This document shows, one piece after another, positions 18,974-28,600 of a DNA stretch of 64,000 nt (positions are counted from its first letter, which is position 1; every line of letters begins with the position of its first letter). The notes beneath the pieces are model-generated. The model was not told the DNA's origin, ran no database searches, and saw nothing but the letters and a program-made list of their open reading frames with translations. Source of the stretch: JAMZMI01 sp039944535. GTDB taxonomy: Bacteria; Bacteroidota; Bacteroidia; Cytophagales; Cyclobacteriaceae. The DNA is taken from NCBI GenBank assembly GCA_039944535.1, contig JBDUYP010000001.1, positions 186,001 to 250,000 of the forward strand, in the 5' to 3' direction. Both the position numbers and the translations under genes were made by a program.

Positions 18974-21900
18974 ATGAAACATCTTTATTCTCTTTTACTA
19001 TTTTGCACAGCTATAGGCCTTACCAATGCCCAAAGTATCGACTGGATCAAAAAGGGCGTTGGCCCATATGGTCTCAACAAACTAGAGTCGGTGACCTACG
19101 CTAACCCAGACAAGTTGTGGGCAGTAGGGAACAATGGATACGTGATTTCATCCTCAGATAATGGCTTTACTTGGGAAGAGAATAGCACTGGGTCTAGTGA
19201 TGACCTGGTGGATATCGCAATAAGCGCAACAACACAAAATGATCCAAGTAATGGATATGCCGTATCAAAGCAGGGAACGGCATTTCATAACCATAAGTCT
19301 TTAGAATCTTGGGATAACGTTTTAATCAATGCTGGAGAATATGAGGAGCCAGTTGCATTTCACGGGATAGAATATATTGGTCAAAACCCTTCGTTCGGCG
19401 ATGTACATATGATGGCCATTGGTGAAGGAGTTTCAAAGGGGCTCTTACTGACAGACAATGGACAAGTAAATTGCACTAATTGCACTCAGGAACTCACAGT
19501 TGTTAGAGAGTTGAATGATATTCCCAGAGACATCTTCTTTCTTGATTATTATGATTACAACCTTGGGAGCCTTCTACGCCGAATCTATATTGTTGGTGAT
19601 AATGGCTTTGCGGCTTATTCAGAAGACAACTTTGAGACTTATACTTTATTGCCAAATCTAGTCGCTACCGAGAATCTTACTTCGGTCAGTTTTAAGGATG
19701 TAAATACTGGATACATCGGAGCAGAAGGGGCCCTCTATTATACCAATGATGGCGGAGCGACATGGACTAAACAAGATACTTCTCCATGGAATGCTGTTAA
19801 AATTACTGACATCAGATATATCAATAGTCTCGCTTATGCTACGGCAGTTTCTCTAACTGATCCTTCGGCTACTTTCTATGTTGAATTGATACCAACAACA
19901 TCATCATTTAGCTTTTCTATTAACTATATCAATGAAGGTGGACTGAACCAACTTACAGAAAAGTACATGGGGATTTATCCAAGTGTTGATGGTCAGAACT
20001 TTGTCTTGATCAGCGAGAACGGCATAATTGCCGAGTCAAGTGATTATGGATCTACTTTCACTGTACAGAACACAGATATACCTAGTCCCAATGCGATAGA
20101 TGTCACGGGATCGCGCATCTATGTTTCTCATGGGTTTTACAATACGGGTAGTGCCTACAGTGAAGACAATGGTGATACCTGGGTACCCATAAGCTTCTCG
20201 GGTGCTCTTACTGATTACTCCATAGATGAAATAGCTGTAAAATATAATGGTACTGATTATGTGGGGCTGGCAGCAACAGCCTTGGAACCTATTTATTTCT
20301 TCGAGGATGGTGAGATTAACTCTTGGCTTCCAGGTGTCGAATACGACTATCAAGCAGATGGTGTTATTCAAGACATAGATTTTGATAGTGATGGGAATGC
20401 CTGGTTTGTAGGAAATAGCTCGATATACAAAGCATCTGGAGCAAACTATGCCGTGCACGAGAGAATACCCACAGGTTCTGGATATCAGCTGGGATACAAC
20501 GTAGACGAATACGCGGTGGATTTCCTAGATAGTCAAACAGGCTATATCGTGGGTCCCAGTGGATTTATATATAAAACCATCAACGGAGGAACCAATTGGT
20601 CTACTCTGGACGCCTCGACATCAGTTGACTTACGTGAAGTTGCTTTTCTAAATAGTGATGACGGCTTTGTGCTTTTCGATGCTTCGACTGACGAGTATTT
20701 ATACACCCAAGACGGAGGAGATACGTGGGATACCGGAATATTACCCGCTGTTACCACCTGGAATGAGGTATTGTTTATCAATGAATCCATAGGATTCATT
20801 TCTAGTACAGGGGGATTTTTAGCCAAAACAACTGATGCCGGAGCTTCCTGGTCGCTGATTGATCTAGAAATTGATCGGAACATCGTCGATATTTCATTCA
20901 ATGATGAAAAACTCTATGGCGTAATTGATGGAGGATTTATCTTCTCAATTGCTGACATAGTTCCATCACTTATAACTTGGTCAGGTACAGAGTGGAGCAA
21001 TGGATCTGGCCCTACAGCAATTGATGACGTGACACTTAATGCGCCATACATCACCGCTGATCATGGAGAGTTTGAAGTTAACAACCTGGAGGTTAGTTCC
21101 TCGTCATTTTTGAGAGTAAGTAGCGGACATACATTAGATGTGAAAAAGGATATCATTGTGAATGGAGAGATGTTCATAGAGTCTGGCGCTTCGCTCATCA
21201 CATATGAAGGCAATGCCCTTGATGATGATATATACTTCTACCGAAAAACCCGTTACTCCGATGGAAAATACAGCTTCGTAGGCTCACCTGTGGAGCAAAG
21301 CTCCCAGACTACAGCTTCTGACCTAGGTACTAATGTTTATACTTATGATGAGGCGCAATCGGATGATGAGGAAGACTTATCAAGATGGATTCAGGCCAAT
21401 GATACAGATCAACTAGAGCCGGGCAGAGGATATACACAAGCTTTTCAGGAGGATATCACATTCCGGGGGAGACCAAATACAGGTACCATTACCTATTCAG
21501 GTTCTTATATAAATGATGGCTGGCACCTGGTGAGTAACCCTTATGCTGCAGCCATTTTCATTGATGATTTCATCGATGGAAATGATGATGACATCACAGG
21601 GGCAATTTATATATGGGACGATAATAACTCGCAATCCGGACGAGGGTCTAACAATGATTATATCGTAGCAAATAAAAGTGGCGCTACAGACAATAGTGGT
21701 GAGTTCAATCGGGCCCGATGGAACAATCATATCGGTTCCGCTCAGGGCTTCTTTGTACAGTTGGATGGTGAGGCAGGGGATGTCATTTTCACTGAAACAA
21801 TGCGAAGATCAAACCAGAATGCGGACGGCAACTTTTTCAGGCAAACCCATCATGTTAAGCCATTGATCAGAATCAATCTGACAAATGAACAAGGGCTGTT

Positions 21901-22483
21901 CAAACAGGCATTGGTAGGGTTTAATAATGAAGTGTCCGATGATAAACTGACCTCTGGATATGATGCATCTATGTTCAACATTCATTCGGAAAATGCGATC
22001 TATACTTTTAAAGATGATACACGGTTGACAATCCAAACAGTGACAGATCAAAAAATGGAAGTACCAGTTGGGTTGAATATAGCTGAGTCAGGCACTTACC
22101 AGTTGAATATAGCCACTGAAAACTATGATGGTCAACTGATCTACCTGAAAGATGAGCTGACTGGAACGGTCACAAATCTGACACAGGGTGCTTACAGTTT
22201 CACAAGTGCTCAGGGACAGCTTCTGAATCGTTTCAGACTCCTGTCTTCTTCGGCTGTTTTGAGTTTGGAGCAATCCAATTCGAAAATTTACACCTTTGAT
22301 AAAATACTACACATAGAAACAGCAGGATTCCAACCAGCTAATTATCAGGTGTATAACCTTTCGGGAGAAAGGATCATGCAGGTTCTTACTAGCGGCACCA
22401 CGGAAATTGATATGCATCATGTTCCCAATGGAGTTTACATCGTTTCGGATGGCATTGAGAGCAAGAAAATCATTTTGAAATAA
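18974..22483 (+). CDS. Large T9SS-secreted protein with Asp-box propeller head (unit 3)
   Basis: 1169 residues with a signal peptide (about 1-19, ending LTNAQ). Residues 20-660 carry repeated Asp-box-like motifs (SSDNGFTW, TNDGGATW, SEDNGDTW, TQDGGDTW, TTDAGASW) as in YCF48-like, sialidase or sortilin propellers. The shared C-terminal region runs from about 665 (ITWSGTEWSNGSGP) through KYSFVGSPVEQ, WHLVSNPYAAAI and AQGFFVQLDG. The T9SS sorting domain (about 1096-1169) ends NGVYIVSDGIESKKIILK. This is the only module lacking its own kinase and regulator; a regulator remnant precedes it. Confidence 0.88.
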   Translation: MKHLYSLLLFCTAIGLTNAQSIDWIKKGVGPYGLNKLESVTYANPDKLWAVGNNGYVISSSDNGFTWEENSTGSSDDLVDIAISATTQNDPSNGYAVSKQGTAFHNHKSLESWDNVLINAGEYEEPVAFHGIEYIGQNPSFGDVHMMAIGEGVSKGLLLTDNGQVNCTNCTQELTVVRELNDIPRDIFFLDYYDYNLGSLLRRIYIVGDNGFAAYSEDNFETYTLLPNLVATENLTSVSFKDVNTGYIGAEGALYYTNDGGATWTKQDTSPWNAVKITDIRYINSLAYATAVSLTDPSATFYVELIPTTSSFSFSINYINEGGLNQLTEKYMGIYPSVDGQNFVLISENGIIAESSDYGSTFTVQNTDIPSPNAIDVTGSRIYVSHGFYNTGSAYSEDNGDTWVPISFSGALTDYSIDEIAVKYNGTDYVGLAATALEPIYFFEDGEINSWLPGVEYDYQADGVIQDIDFDSDGNAWFVGNSSIYKASGANYAVHERIPTGSGYQLGYNVDEYAVDFLDSQTGYIVGPSGFIYKTINGGTNWSTLDASTSVDLREVAFLNSDDGFVLFDASTDEYLYTQDGGDTWDTGILPAVTTWNEVLFINESIGFISSTGGFLAKTTDAGASWSLIDLEIDRNIVDISFNDEKLYGVIDGGFIFSIADIVPSLITWSGTEWSNGSGPTAIDDVTLNAPYITADHGEFEVNNLEVSSSSFLRVSSGHTLDVKKDIIVNGEMFIESGASLITYEGNALDDDIYFYRKTRYSDGKYSFVGSPVEQSSQTTASDLGTNVYTYDEAQSDDEEDLSRWIQANDTDQLEPGRGYTQAFQEDITFRGRPNTGTITYSGSYINDGWHLVSNPYAAAIFIDDFIDGNDDDITGAIYIWDDNNSQSGRGSNNDYIVANKSGATDNSGEFNRARWNNHIGSAQGFFVQLDGEAGDVIFTETMRRSNQNADGNFFRQTHHVKPLIRINLTNEQGLFKQALVGFNNEVSDDKLTSGYDASMFNIHSENAIYTFKDDTRLTIQTVTDQKMEVPVGLNIAESGTYQLNIATENYDGQLIYLKDELTGTVTNLTQGAYSFTSAQGQLLNRFRLLSSSAVLSLEQSNSKIYTFDKILHIETAGFQPANYQVYNLSGERIMQVLTSGTTEIDMHHVPNGVYIVSDGIESKKIILK

Positions 22484-22497
22484 ACTCCCTGTTAAGT

Positions 22498-22513
22498 CCC
22501 CTCCTTGGAGGGG
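22498..22513 (+). repeat. Hairpin between large gene and micropeptide, unit 3
   Basis: Perfect inverted repeat CCCCTCC-TT-GGAGGGG. The following sequence (GATTCAGGGGTGGGTAAAAA) is the second variant of this spacer, shared with unit 6 rather than with units 1, 4 and 5. Confidence 0.75.
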
Positions 22514-22540
22514 ATTCAGGGGTGGGTAAAAAACACAACC

Positions 22541-22711
22541 ATGAAAAACACAATCATAAAATCACTCGCTATTCTACCTGTATTGATGATCGCTCTGCCG
22601 GCCATGGCACAAGGTGCACCACCCGCTACACCAATAGATGGCGGGCTCAGTTTGCTGCTAGCTGCAGGCGGGGCTTACGGACTGAAAAAATTGAGAGATA
22701 GCAGAAAGTAA
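22541..22711 (+). CDS. PID-CTERM-like micropeptide (unit 3)
   Basis: 56 residues from the ATG at 22541 (MKNTIIKSLAILPVL). An upstream in-frame start at 22505 would add residues encoded by the hairpin spacer and is rejected. Signal peptide ending PAMA, linker QGAPPAT, PIDGG, helix LSLLLAAGGAYGL, tail KKLRDSRK. A perfect terminator follows at 22736, so the transcript of orphan unit 3 ends here. Confidence 0.87.
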   Translation: MKNTIIKSLAILPVLMIALPAMAQGAPPATPIDGGLSLLLAAGGAYGLKKLRDSRK

Positions 22712-22735
22712 TTCGCTTCTTTAGAGCTATTTGAC

Positions 22736-22768
22736 AAAGCGACTTCCAAAAGGAAGTCGCTTTTTTTG
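22736..22768 (+). terminator. Rho-independent terminator after unit 3
   Basis: Perfect stem AAAGCGACTTCC / GGAAGTCGCTTT with an AAAA loop and a T run. Confidence 0.92.
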
Positions 22769-22770
22769 TG

Positions 22771-22805
22771 CCAAATTCTGAGCCAAATTGACCAAATTCT
22801 GATCA
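22771..22805 (+). promoter_or_regulatory. Candidate LytTR site upstream of unit 4 kinase
   Basis: CCAAATTCTGA occurs at 22771 and again at 22792, exactly 21 bp apart, with a partial CCAAATT between them. The same AATTCTGAT core, with the same period, recurs at 25564-25597 before the unit 4 large gene. A site at both places suggests that the unit 4 LytTR regulator controls its own operon as well as its target. Confidence 0.7.
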
Positions 22806-22867
22806 AATATGGAATAGACTAAGTATTTGGTTAGTTTCCGGCAGAATTCGGAAACGACCCATTTGCC

Positions 22868-24799
22868 ATGAAAACCAAAATCCTCGCCTTTTCGCTTTTT
22901 ATTCTATTGGGAAGCGTGACTAGTATCGCTCAGCTGGACTCTTTGCAGCGTGAGTTAAAGACAACCACCTCTGATTCTACTAGAGCCAGGCTCTTGCTTT
23001 CCATCGGAGATCAGCACTCTCAGTCAGATTCTTCTATGTTTTATTGGAAAAAGGGGCTTGAGTTAGCGGAAAAGATGAATTGGCTGGTCGGGCAGGCCCG
23101 CGTTTTTGAATCTATGGGAATAGGAAAATACAGAGCCAATGATATGGATGGAGCCATCGTCCATTGGTTGACGGCATTGGAGCTATACAAACAAGACACT
23201 GTCGAAAGTGCCGACTCAAGAAGTAAACTGAAACTGGCTAATGTGAATTACAATGTAGCAATCACCAATTTCCAATTAGGTAATTATTTGGAAACAATCT
23301 ATCACACAAAAAACGCATTGGAGCTCTATTTGCAGTTGGAAGACAAGTCAAAAGTGAATGCTTGCTACAATATTATATGCTTAGCCAATTTTGAGCAGGA
23401 CAACTTTGTCGAAGCTGAAAAATATGCCAAGAAGACACTACAGTTGTCTTTAGAGCTTCAGGACAGCAGCGCCATTTCAGCAGCATCCAACTCCCTCGCG
23501 GGTGTTTGTCTGGAAACGAATCAATATAAAAAGGCATTGGACAATTTCAGAACCTCGCTGCGCTACGAAAACCCCGCAAATACTGTAGGGGTTCAACAAA
23601 TAAAAATGAACATCGGGCAGACCTACATACACATGAAGGAGTATGATTCCGCCCAAATCCTGCTGGAGGCCGGAGTTGATTATTTTATGGAAAGCAATGA
23701 TTTATTGAGTCAAATTACTTCATTAAACCTTCTCTGCGATCTGTATGAAGCTCAATCGGAATGGCGTAAGATTATCCCGCTTGCCAAAAAGTCTTTGGCT
23801 CTAACGGAAAACCTTCCTTTGCTCAAGCAACAACGTGAAGCCAACGAAAACTTGTATTTGGCTTATGAAAATACGGGACAAACGGCTCTGGCTTATGAGA
23901 GTTTCAAAGCATATACCAGCGCCAAGGACTCGCTGTTTAATGAGAAAAAGGGCAAAGAAATAGAGCGATTGCGGGCGCAACTGGAGTACGAGGAGCAAGA
24001 GCGGGAAATCGGTCAACTCACAGAGGAAAACTTGTTTCAGGAATTGCAATTGGAGCAAGAGCGCAATACGCGAAACCTGATCTTGTTGGCAGCTTTCATC
24101 ACCTTTCTTCTTGGGGGATTTTTCTGGTTAGGCTACAAAAGAAGACAAGAGCAAAAACAATATACGCTCGACATGAAACGCGTGGAAATAGAGCAACGAA
24201 TGCTCCGCTCACAGATGAATCCTCACTTCATCTTCAACGCACTCAACTCTATTCAAAGCTTCATTACTACCAACAAGGGATATGAGGCGGAAGTGTTTAT
24301 GTCTAAGTTTTCCATGCTCGTTCGCAAGATTCTGGAAAACAGCACACACAAATTTATTTCGCTGGAAGAGGAGGTCGATACGCTGCGACTATACCTCGAA
24401 CTCGAAAAATCTCGATTTGAAGAGCGCTTCGATTTTGAGATTGCCGAAGATGCGGACTCCACTCTTTCTATTCCGCCCATGTTATTGCAACCTTTCATCG
24501 AGAATGCCATTATCCACGGAATGAAGGGAAAAAAAGATAAGGGCAACATCTATGTCCGGTTTATAGAGGAAGATGAGCACCTCCGCTGCGAAGTGGAAGA
24601 CAATGGCGTAGGGCGTTCTGCTGAAGCGGCTCAAAAAGAGCACAATTCTTTAGCCACATCCCTGACCAATGATCGGATCAAGTATTTCAATGAAGCGTCC
24701 GGTTCAGGTCAATACGAGTTGGAGATCTTAGATTTGAAAAACCAGAATCAGGAACCGTGCGGCACTAAAGTAATATTAACTATCCCCATCCAGTCATGA
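22868..24799 (+). CDS. TPR-sensor histidine kinase, LytS type (unit 4)
   Basis: 643 residues: signal peptide (1-22, ending SIAQ), TPR repeats to about 350, coiled coil, membrane helix about 403-422 (LILLAAFITFLLGGFFWLG), then a His_kinase domain of the LytS/YpdA family with MNPHFIFNALNSIQ (H453) and an HATPase (IPPMLLQPFIENAIIHG, DNGVGRS). The LytS-LytTR pairing is the classical one, and the gene overlaps the LytTR regulator by 4 bp. A candidate autoregulatory site lies 60-100 bp upstream. Confidence 0.92.
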   Translation: MKTKILAFSLFILLGSVTSIAQLDSLQRELKTTTSDSTRARLLLSIGDQHSQSDSSMFYWKKGLELAEKMNWLVGQARVFESMGIGKYRANDMDGAIVHWLTALELYKQDTVESADSRSKLKLANVNYNVAITNFQLGNYLETIYHTKNALELYLQLEDKSKVNACYNIICLANFEQDNFVEAEKYAKKTLQLSLELQDSSAISAASNSLAGVCLETNQYKKALDNFRTSLRYENPANTVGVQQIKMNIGQTYIHMKEYDSAQILLEAGVDYFMESNDLLSQITSLNLLCDLYEAQSEWRKIIPLAKKSLALTENLPLLKQQREANENLYLAYENTGQTALAYESFKAYTSAKDSLFNEKKGKEIERLRAQLEYEEQEREIGQLTEENLFQELQLEQERNTRNLILLAAFITFLLGGFFWLGYKRRQEQKQYTLDMKRVEIEQRMLRSQMNPHFIFNALNSIQSFITTNKGYEAEVFMSKFSMLVRKILENSTHKFISLEEEVDTLRLYLELEKSRFEERFDFEIAEDADSTLSIPPMLLQPFIENAIIHGMKGKKDKGNIYVRFIEEDEHLRCEVEDNGVGRSAEAAQKEHNSLATSLTNDRIKYFNEASGSGQYELEILDLKNQNQEPCGTKVILTIPIQS

Positions 24800-25542
24800 A
24801 TAAGAAGCGAGCAATACTGGTAGATGATGAAACCAAAAGTCGTACGGCCTTAAATTCATTTTTGACGAAGTATTGTCCAACGATAGAGATTGTAGGCGAA
24901 GCTGATGGTGTGAAAAGTGGATTGGAAGTAATCAGCTCCTTAAATCCGGACGTGCTTTTTCTGGATATCGAGATGAATGATGGTACCGGTTTTGACCTGC
25001 TGGAGAAGCTTGCCGGTATAACTTTCGAAGTGATCTTTGTGACTGCCTTTAATCAGTATGCCATCAAAGCATTTCGCTATAGTGCCATTGATTATTTGCT
25101 CAAGCCGGTCAACCCTGAGGAACTCGTTCAGGCTGTTACCAAGCTGACGGACGATAGCAGAATCAGTCAGATAGAGCAAAAACTGGAGGCGCTTATGTCC
25201 AACCGCTCGTCCATACAGAAAATCGCCATTCCATCTATGACAGGTATTCGACTGGAGGAGGTCGGTAATATCATGTATTGCGAATCGGACAATTACTATA
25301 CGATCATACACCTTGTCAACGGAGAGCGGCTGATGGTAAGCAAGACACTCAAAGAGTATGATAAGACCCTCTCAGAGGATGGATTTATTCGCATTCATCA
25401 AAAGTACCTTGTGAAGGTTTCCGAAATCAAAACGTACTCCAAGTCTGAAGGTGGCTTTGTCACGCTTACTGATGGCACTAACTTAACCGTTTCCAGACGG
25501 AAAAAAGAAGAACTGCTCAAAGCGATCTCCAATCACTCGTAA
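24796..25542 (+). CDS. LytTR-family response regulator (unit 4)
   Basis: 248 residues. Receiver domain with DDE near the N-terminus, phospho-acceptor D57 (VLFLDIEMNDGTGFDLL), and conserved T and K (VTAFNQYAIKAF, YLLKPVN). LytTR domain from about residue 140 (IMYCESDNYYTIIHL, GFIRIHQKYLVKV, TVSRRKKEEL). Overlaps the kinase by ATGA. Candidate binding sites with the AATTCTGAT core lie upstream of the operon and 140-90 bp upstream of the large gene. Confidence 0.94.
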   Translation: MNKKRAILVDDETKSRTALNSFLTKYCPTIEIVGEADGVKSGLEVISSLNPDVLFLDIEMNDGTGFDLLEKLAGITFEVIFVTAFNQYAIKAFRYSAIDYLLKPVNPEELVQAVTKLTDDSRISQIEQKLEALMSNRSSIQKIAIPSMTGIRLEEVGNIMYCESDNYYTIIHLVNGERLMVSKTLKEYDKTLSEDGFIRIHQKYLVKVSEIKTYSKSEGGFVTLTDGTNLTVSRRKKEELLKAISNHS

Positions 25543-25563
25543 GTAGGTATCAATACCTTTTCC

Positions 25564-25597
25564 AAATTCTGATTCTACCCTGCCGAATTCTGATTTT
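25564..25597 (+). promoter_or_regulatory. Candidate LytTR binding site, unit 4 target gene
   Basis: AATTCTGATT begins at 25565 and 25586, 21 bp apart, just after the regulator stop and about 90 bp before the large gene. It has the same core as the repeat upstream of the unit 4 kinase at 22771, which strengthens the assignment to this regulator. Confidence 0.72.
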
Positions 25598-25682
25598 GGA
25601 TCTAACCTCGTAGTAAGGTTTTGTTCATTTGATATAGGAAGAAGACAAATTCTTCTTTGTAAAAGACAAAATTCCGACTACT

Positions 25683-28600
25683 ATGCAACACACTTTACTT
25701 CTGTCATTACCAGCGCCACAAATATGGAGAAAGCACTTCGTTATCTTCATGTTGGCTGTGCTCGGAGGATTTTTTATCAGCTTTCAAGCCGCAGCAATTC
25801 CTCTTGAGATTGTCTCAAAATCCCCCGCCAGTGGATCATTTCCTTCTGGCGGTCGAGAGCTGAGCATTACACTCAATAAGTCAGTGGGTCTGACGCTCCA
25901 GCCCTCAAAAGAGCTGCGTGTCTATAGGTATTCAGATGATGTATTGCTGCAAACGCTGGATATCAGTCATGACAATACCAATCAGGTTGGTGACGATATT
26001 TACTTCACTTTGGATGAGTTTCTTCCTCACGGAGTACAGGTCTATGTTCAGATTGACTATGGCATTTATACAGATTATTCGGCAGACCCGGACGACCATA
26101 CACCAGCCATTTTAGATGATTCGTGGAGATTTACTGTGGGATCCGACAGGCCTGAAATCACCAATATGAGTGTTATCTCCGACAATCTTGCTCCGGTAAA
26201 CCTTCAGTTGGAAATCACCTTCGATCGATCCGTGGTGAAAAGCGATGAAGACGGTATCGAGTTTGGTGTTTATCGCAAGAGCGATGACTTTAGAGTAAAT
26301 GGATTCAATGTAGTCGATGTGGATGGCTCTACTGTTACCATTTCATCGTCTTCTAGTTTTTATGGCAACCTGCAATCAAACACGGAATACTATGTGTCAA
26401 TGGAGGACGGCTATTTTGTGCAGCACAATAGTTCCGTTAGAGCAGCCGAGGGTGTAGGCCAGTCCAATCAATATGAGTGGAGTTTTACCACACGTGTCAA
26501 TGACGGAAATGCTCCTGATCTCGTTTCACTATCTCCTGCCAATGGAGAACAAAGAGCGCCTAGACTTGCAGAAGACCTGGAGTTTACCATGACATTCGAT
26601 GAGCCGGTTTATTTGGGAAACACCAGCAGCAAGGCGCTCCTGTATCGAGCGTCAGATGATATGCTCATTTATAACCTGGGAGCCAATTCGTCTTCCTCTG
26701 AAGACAATCTGTCTGTTACCTTCACCACACCAAATAATCTAACCACAGACACAGAATATTACATCCTTCTGGATATTACTTCGGGTGCGCTTGGGTTACC
26801 ATATTATGATACGGACGAAAACTCCATTCCGGCCATAAGCAACTCCAACCAGTGGGCATTCAAGACATACGGGGCTATCCAAAAAACAGCCTACTCACCC
26901 GAGATCGCTGCGGAAGATGCCAGCGGCAATTTGGTTGCCACACTCACAACAGATGTGTCACTTAGCTGGGGAGATGCAGGAGATATTAACCTCGTAAATT
27001 ACATTGGGTCATCTGTTGAGAAGACAATCGCCAACGGGTCTGGAGATGTCGGTTTTGATGGGACGAGCGTTACGATAGATTTTGGTGAAGTTGATTATGA
27101 GACGCACTTTTATATCAGTTTTGACAATGGTGCTATCGTAGATGAATTTGACCAAAGTGTGACTTTCACTAACAAGCAATGGCACTTCACTACAGAAGTG
27201 GCTCCTAATGTAGCTCCCACTAACGTTGAACTGACTTCCTATGACGTCAATGAAAACAGTGCGGTAAACACAGTAGTCGGGTTTCTATTTGCCACAGATG
27301 AAAACGCTGGAGATAGCCACATTTACAGTTTGGTCAGCAACCCTGGCAATCTTTTCAATATCTCGGGGTACAACCTTCGGGTAAATGGAGATTTGGATTT
27401 TGAAGCTAGCGCGACTCACGTCATACGTGTGGAAGCCGATGACCAAAATGGTGGCACTTTCGAAAAGGATCTGACTGTCACAGTAAATAATGTAGTAGAA
27501 TCTCCTACCGATATTCTGCTTTCCAGCACTAGCATTGACGAAAACAATGAAGAAGATGCTTTGATTGGTACTTTGAGTACAGAAGACTCTGACATTGGAG
27601 AAACGCATATTTATTCATTAAATATCAACCCGGGAGGGGCATTTTATATCTCAAACGGAAATGAGCTTCGCACAAATTTTGTATTCGACTATGAGGACAC
27701 AGAAAGCTACGACATAAGGATACTTACCGAAGATCAGAACGGTGGTTCACTGTTGAAGGATTTTACCATCACTATCAACGACATTGTGGAGAACGTAGCT
27801 CCAACGGACATTTCGCTAACGGCAACCTCAATAGATGAAAACAATGCGGATGATGCTGCCATTGCTGGGATAAGCGCAACAGACGCGGATGTGGGAGACA
27901 CTCATATTTACACTTTGTTGGTAAACCCAGACAATAGCTTCAGCATATCGGGTTCTTTACTCTATGCCAATGCGTCCTTTGATTATGAAGCGCAAAGCAG
28001 CTATGAAATCCGCATCCAGGCCGAAGATCAAGGGGACAATACTTTCGAGAAGGATTTTACCATTACCATCAATGATGTGGCTGAAAGCAACAGCCCAACA
28101 GATATTTCATTGTCAGATAATGCCTTTGAAGAAACCAGACAGGTAGGCTATACGATCGGTTCATTCTCAACCACAGATGCTGATGAAGGTGAAACATATA
28201 GCTATGCACTGGTAGAAGGAGAGGGAGATACGGATAATGATAACTTCCTGATTGTCGGGTCGCAGCTGAGAGTGAATGCAGCTTTTGATTTTGAAACGCA
28301 ATCCGAACATTCTATTCGGGTTCAAACCGATGACGGAAACACCGGCACTTTCGAAAAAATATTCCTGATAACCGTAGAGGATGACCCTGAGGTTCCTACA
28401 GATATTTCGCTTGATAACACAAGTATTGCCGAAGGAAATGATATCGGCGATATAGTCGGCACCCTGAGTACCGAAGATGAAGACATTGGCGATACACACA
28501 CCTATAGTTTACTCACCATTGGCGGGAGCACAGATCACACGGCTTTTGATATTGTTGGTGACGAGCTGCAAGCAGCCGTGGGTTTTGATTTCGAAACACA

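Noticed and set aside
22505..22711. Longer version of the unit 3 micropeptide (68 residues)
   Set aside because: The extra N-terminal residues come from the hairpin spacer and would bury the signal peptide conserved in all other copies.
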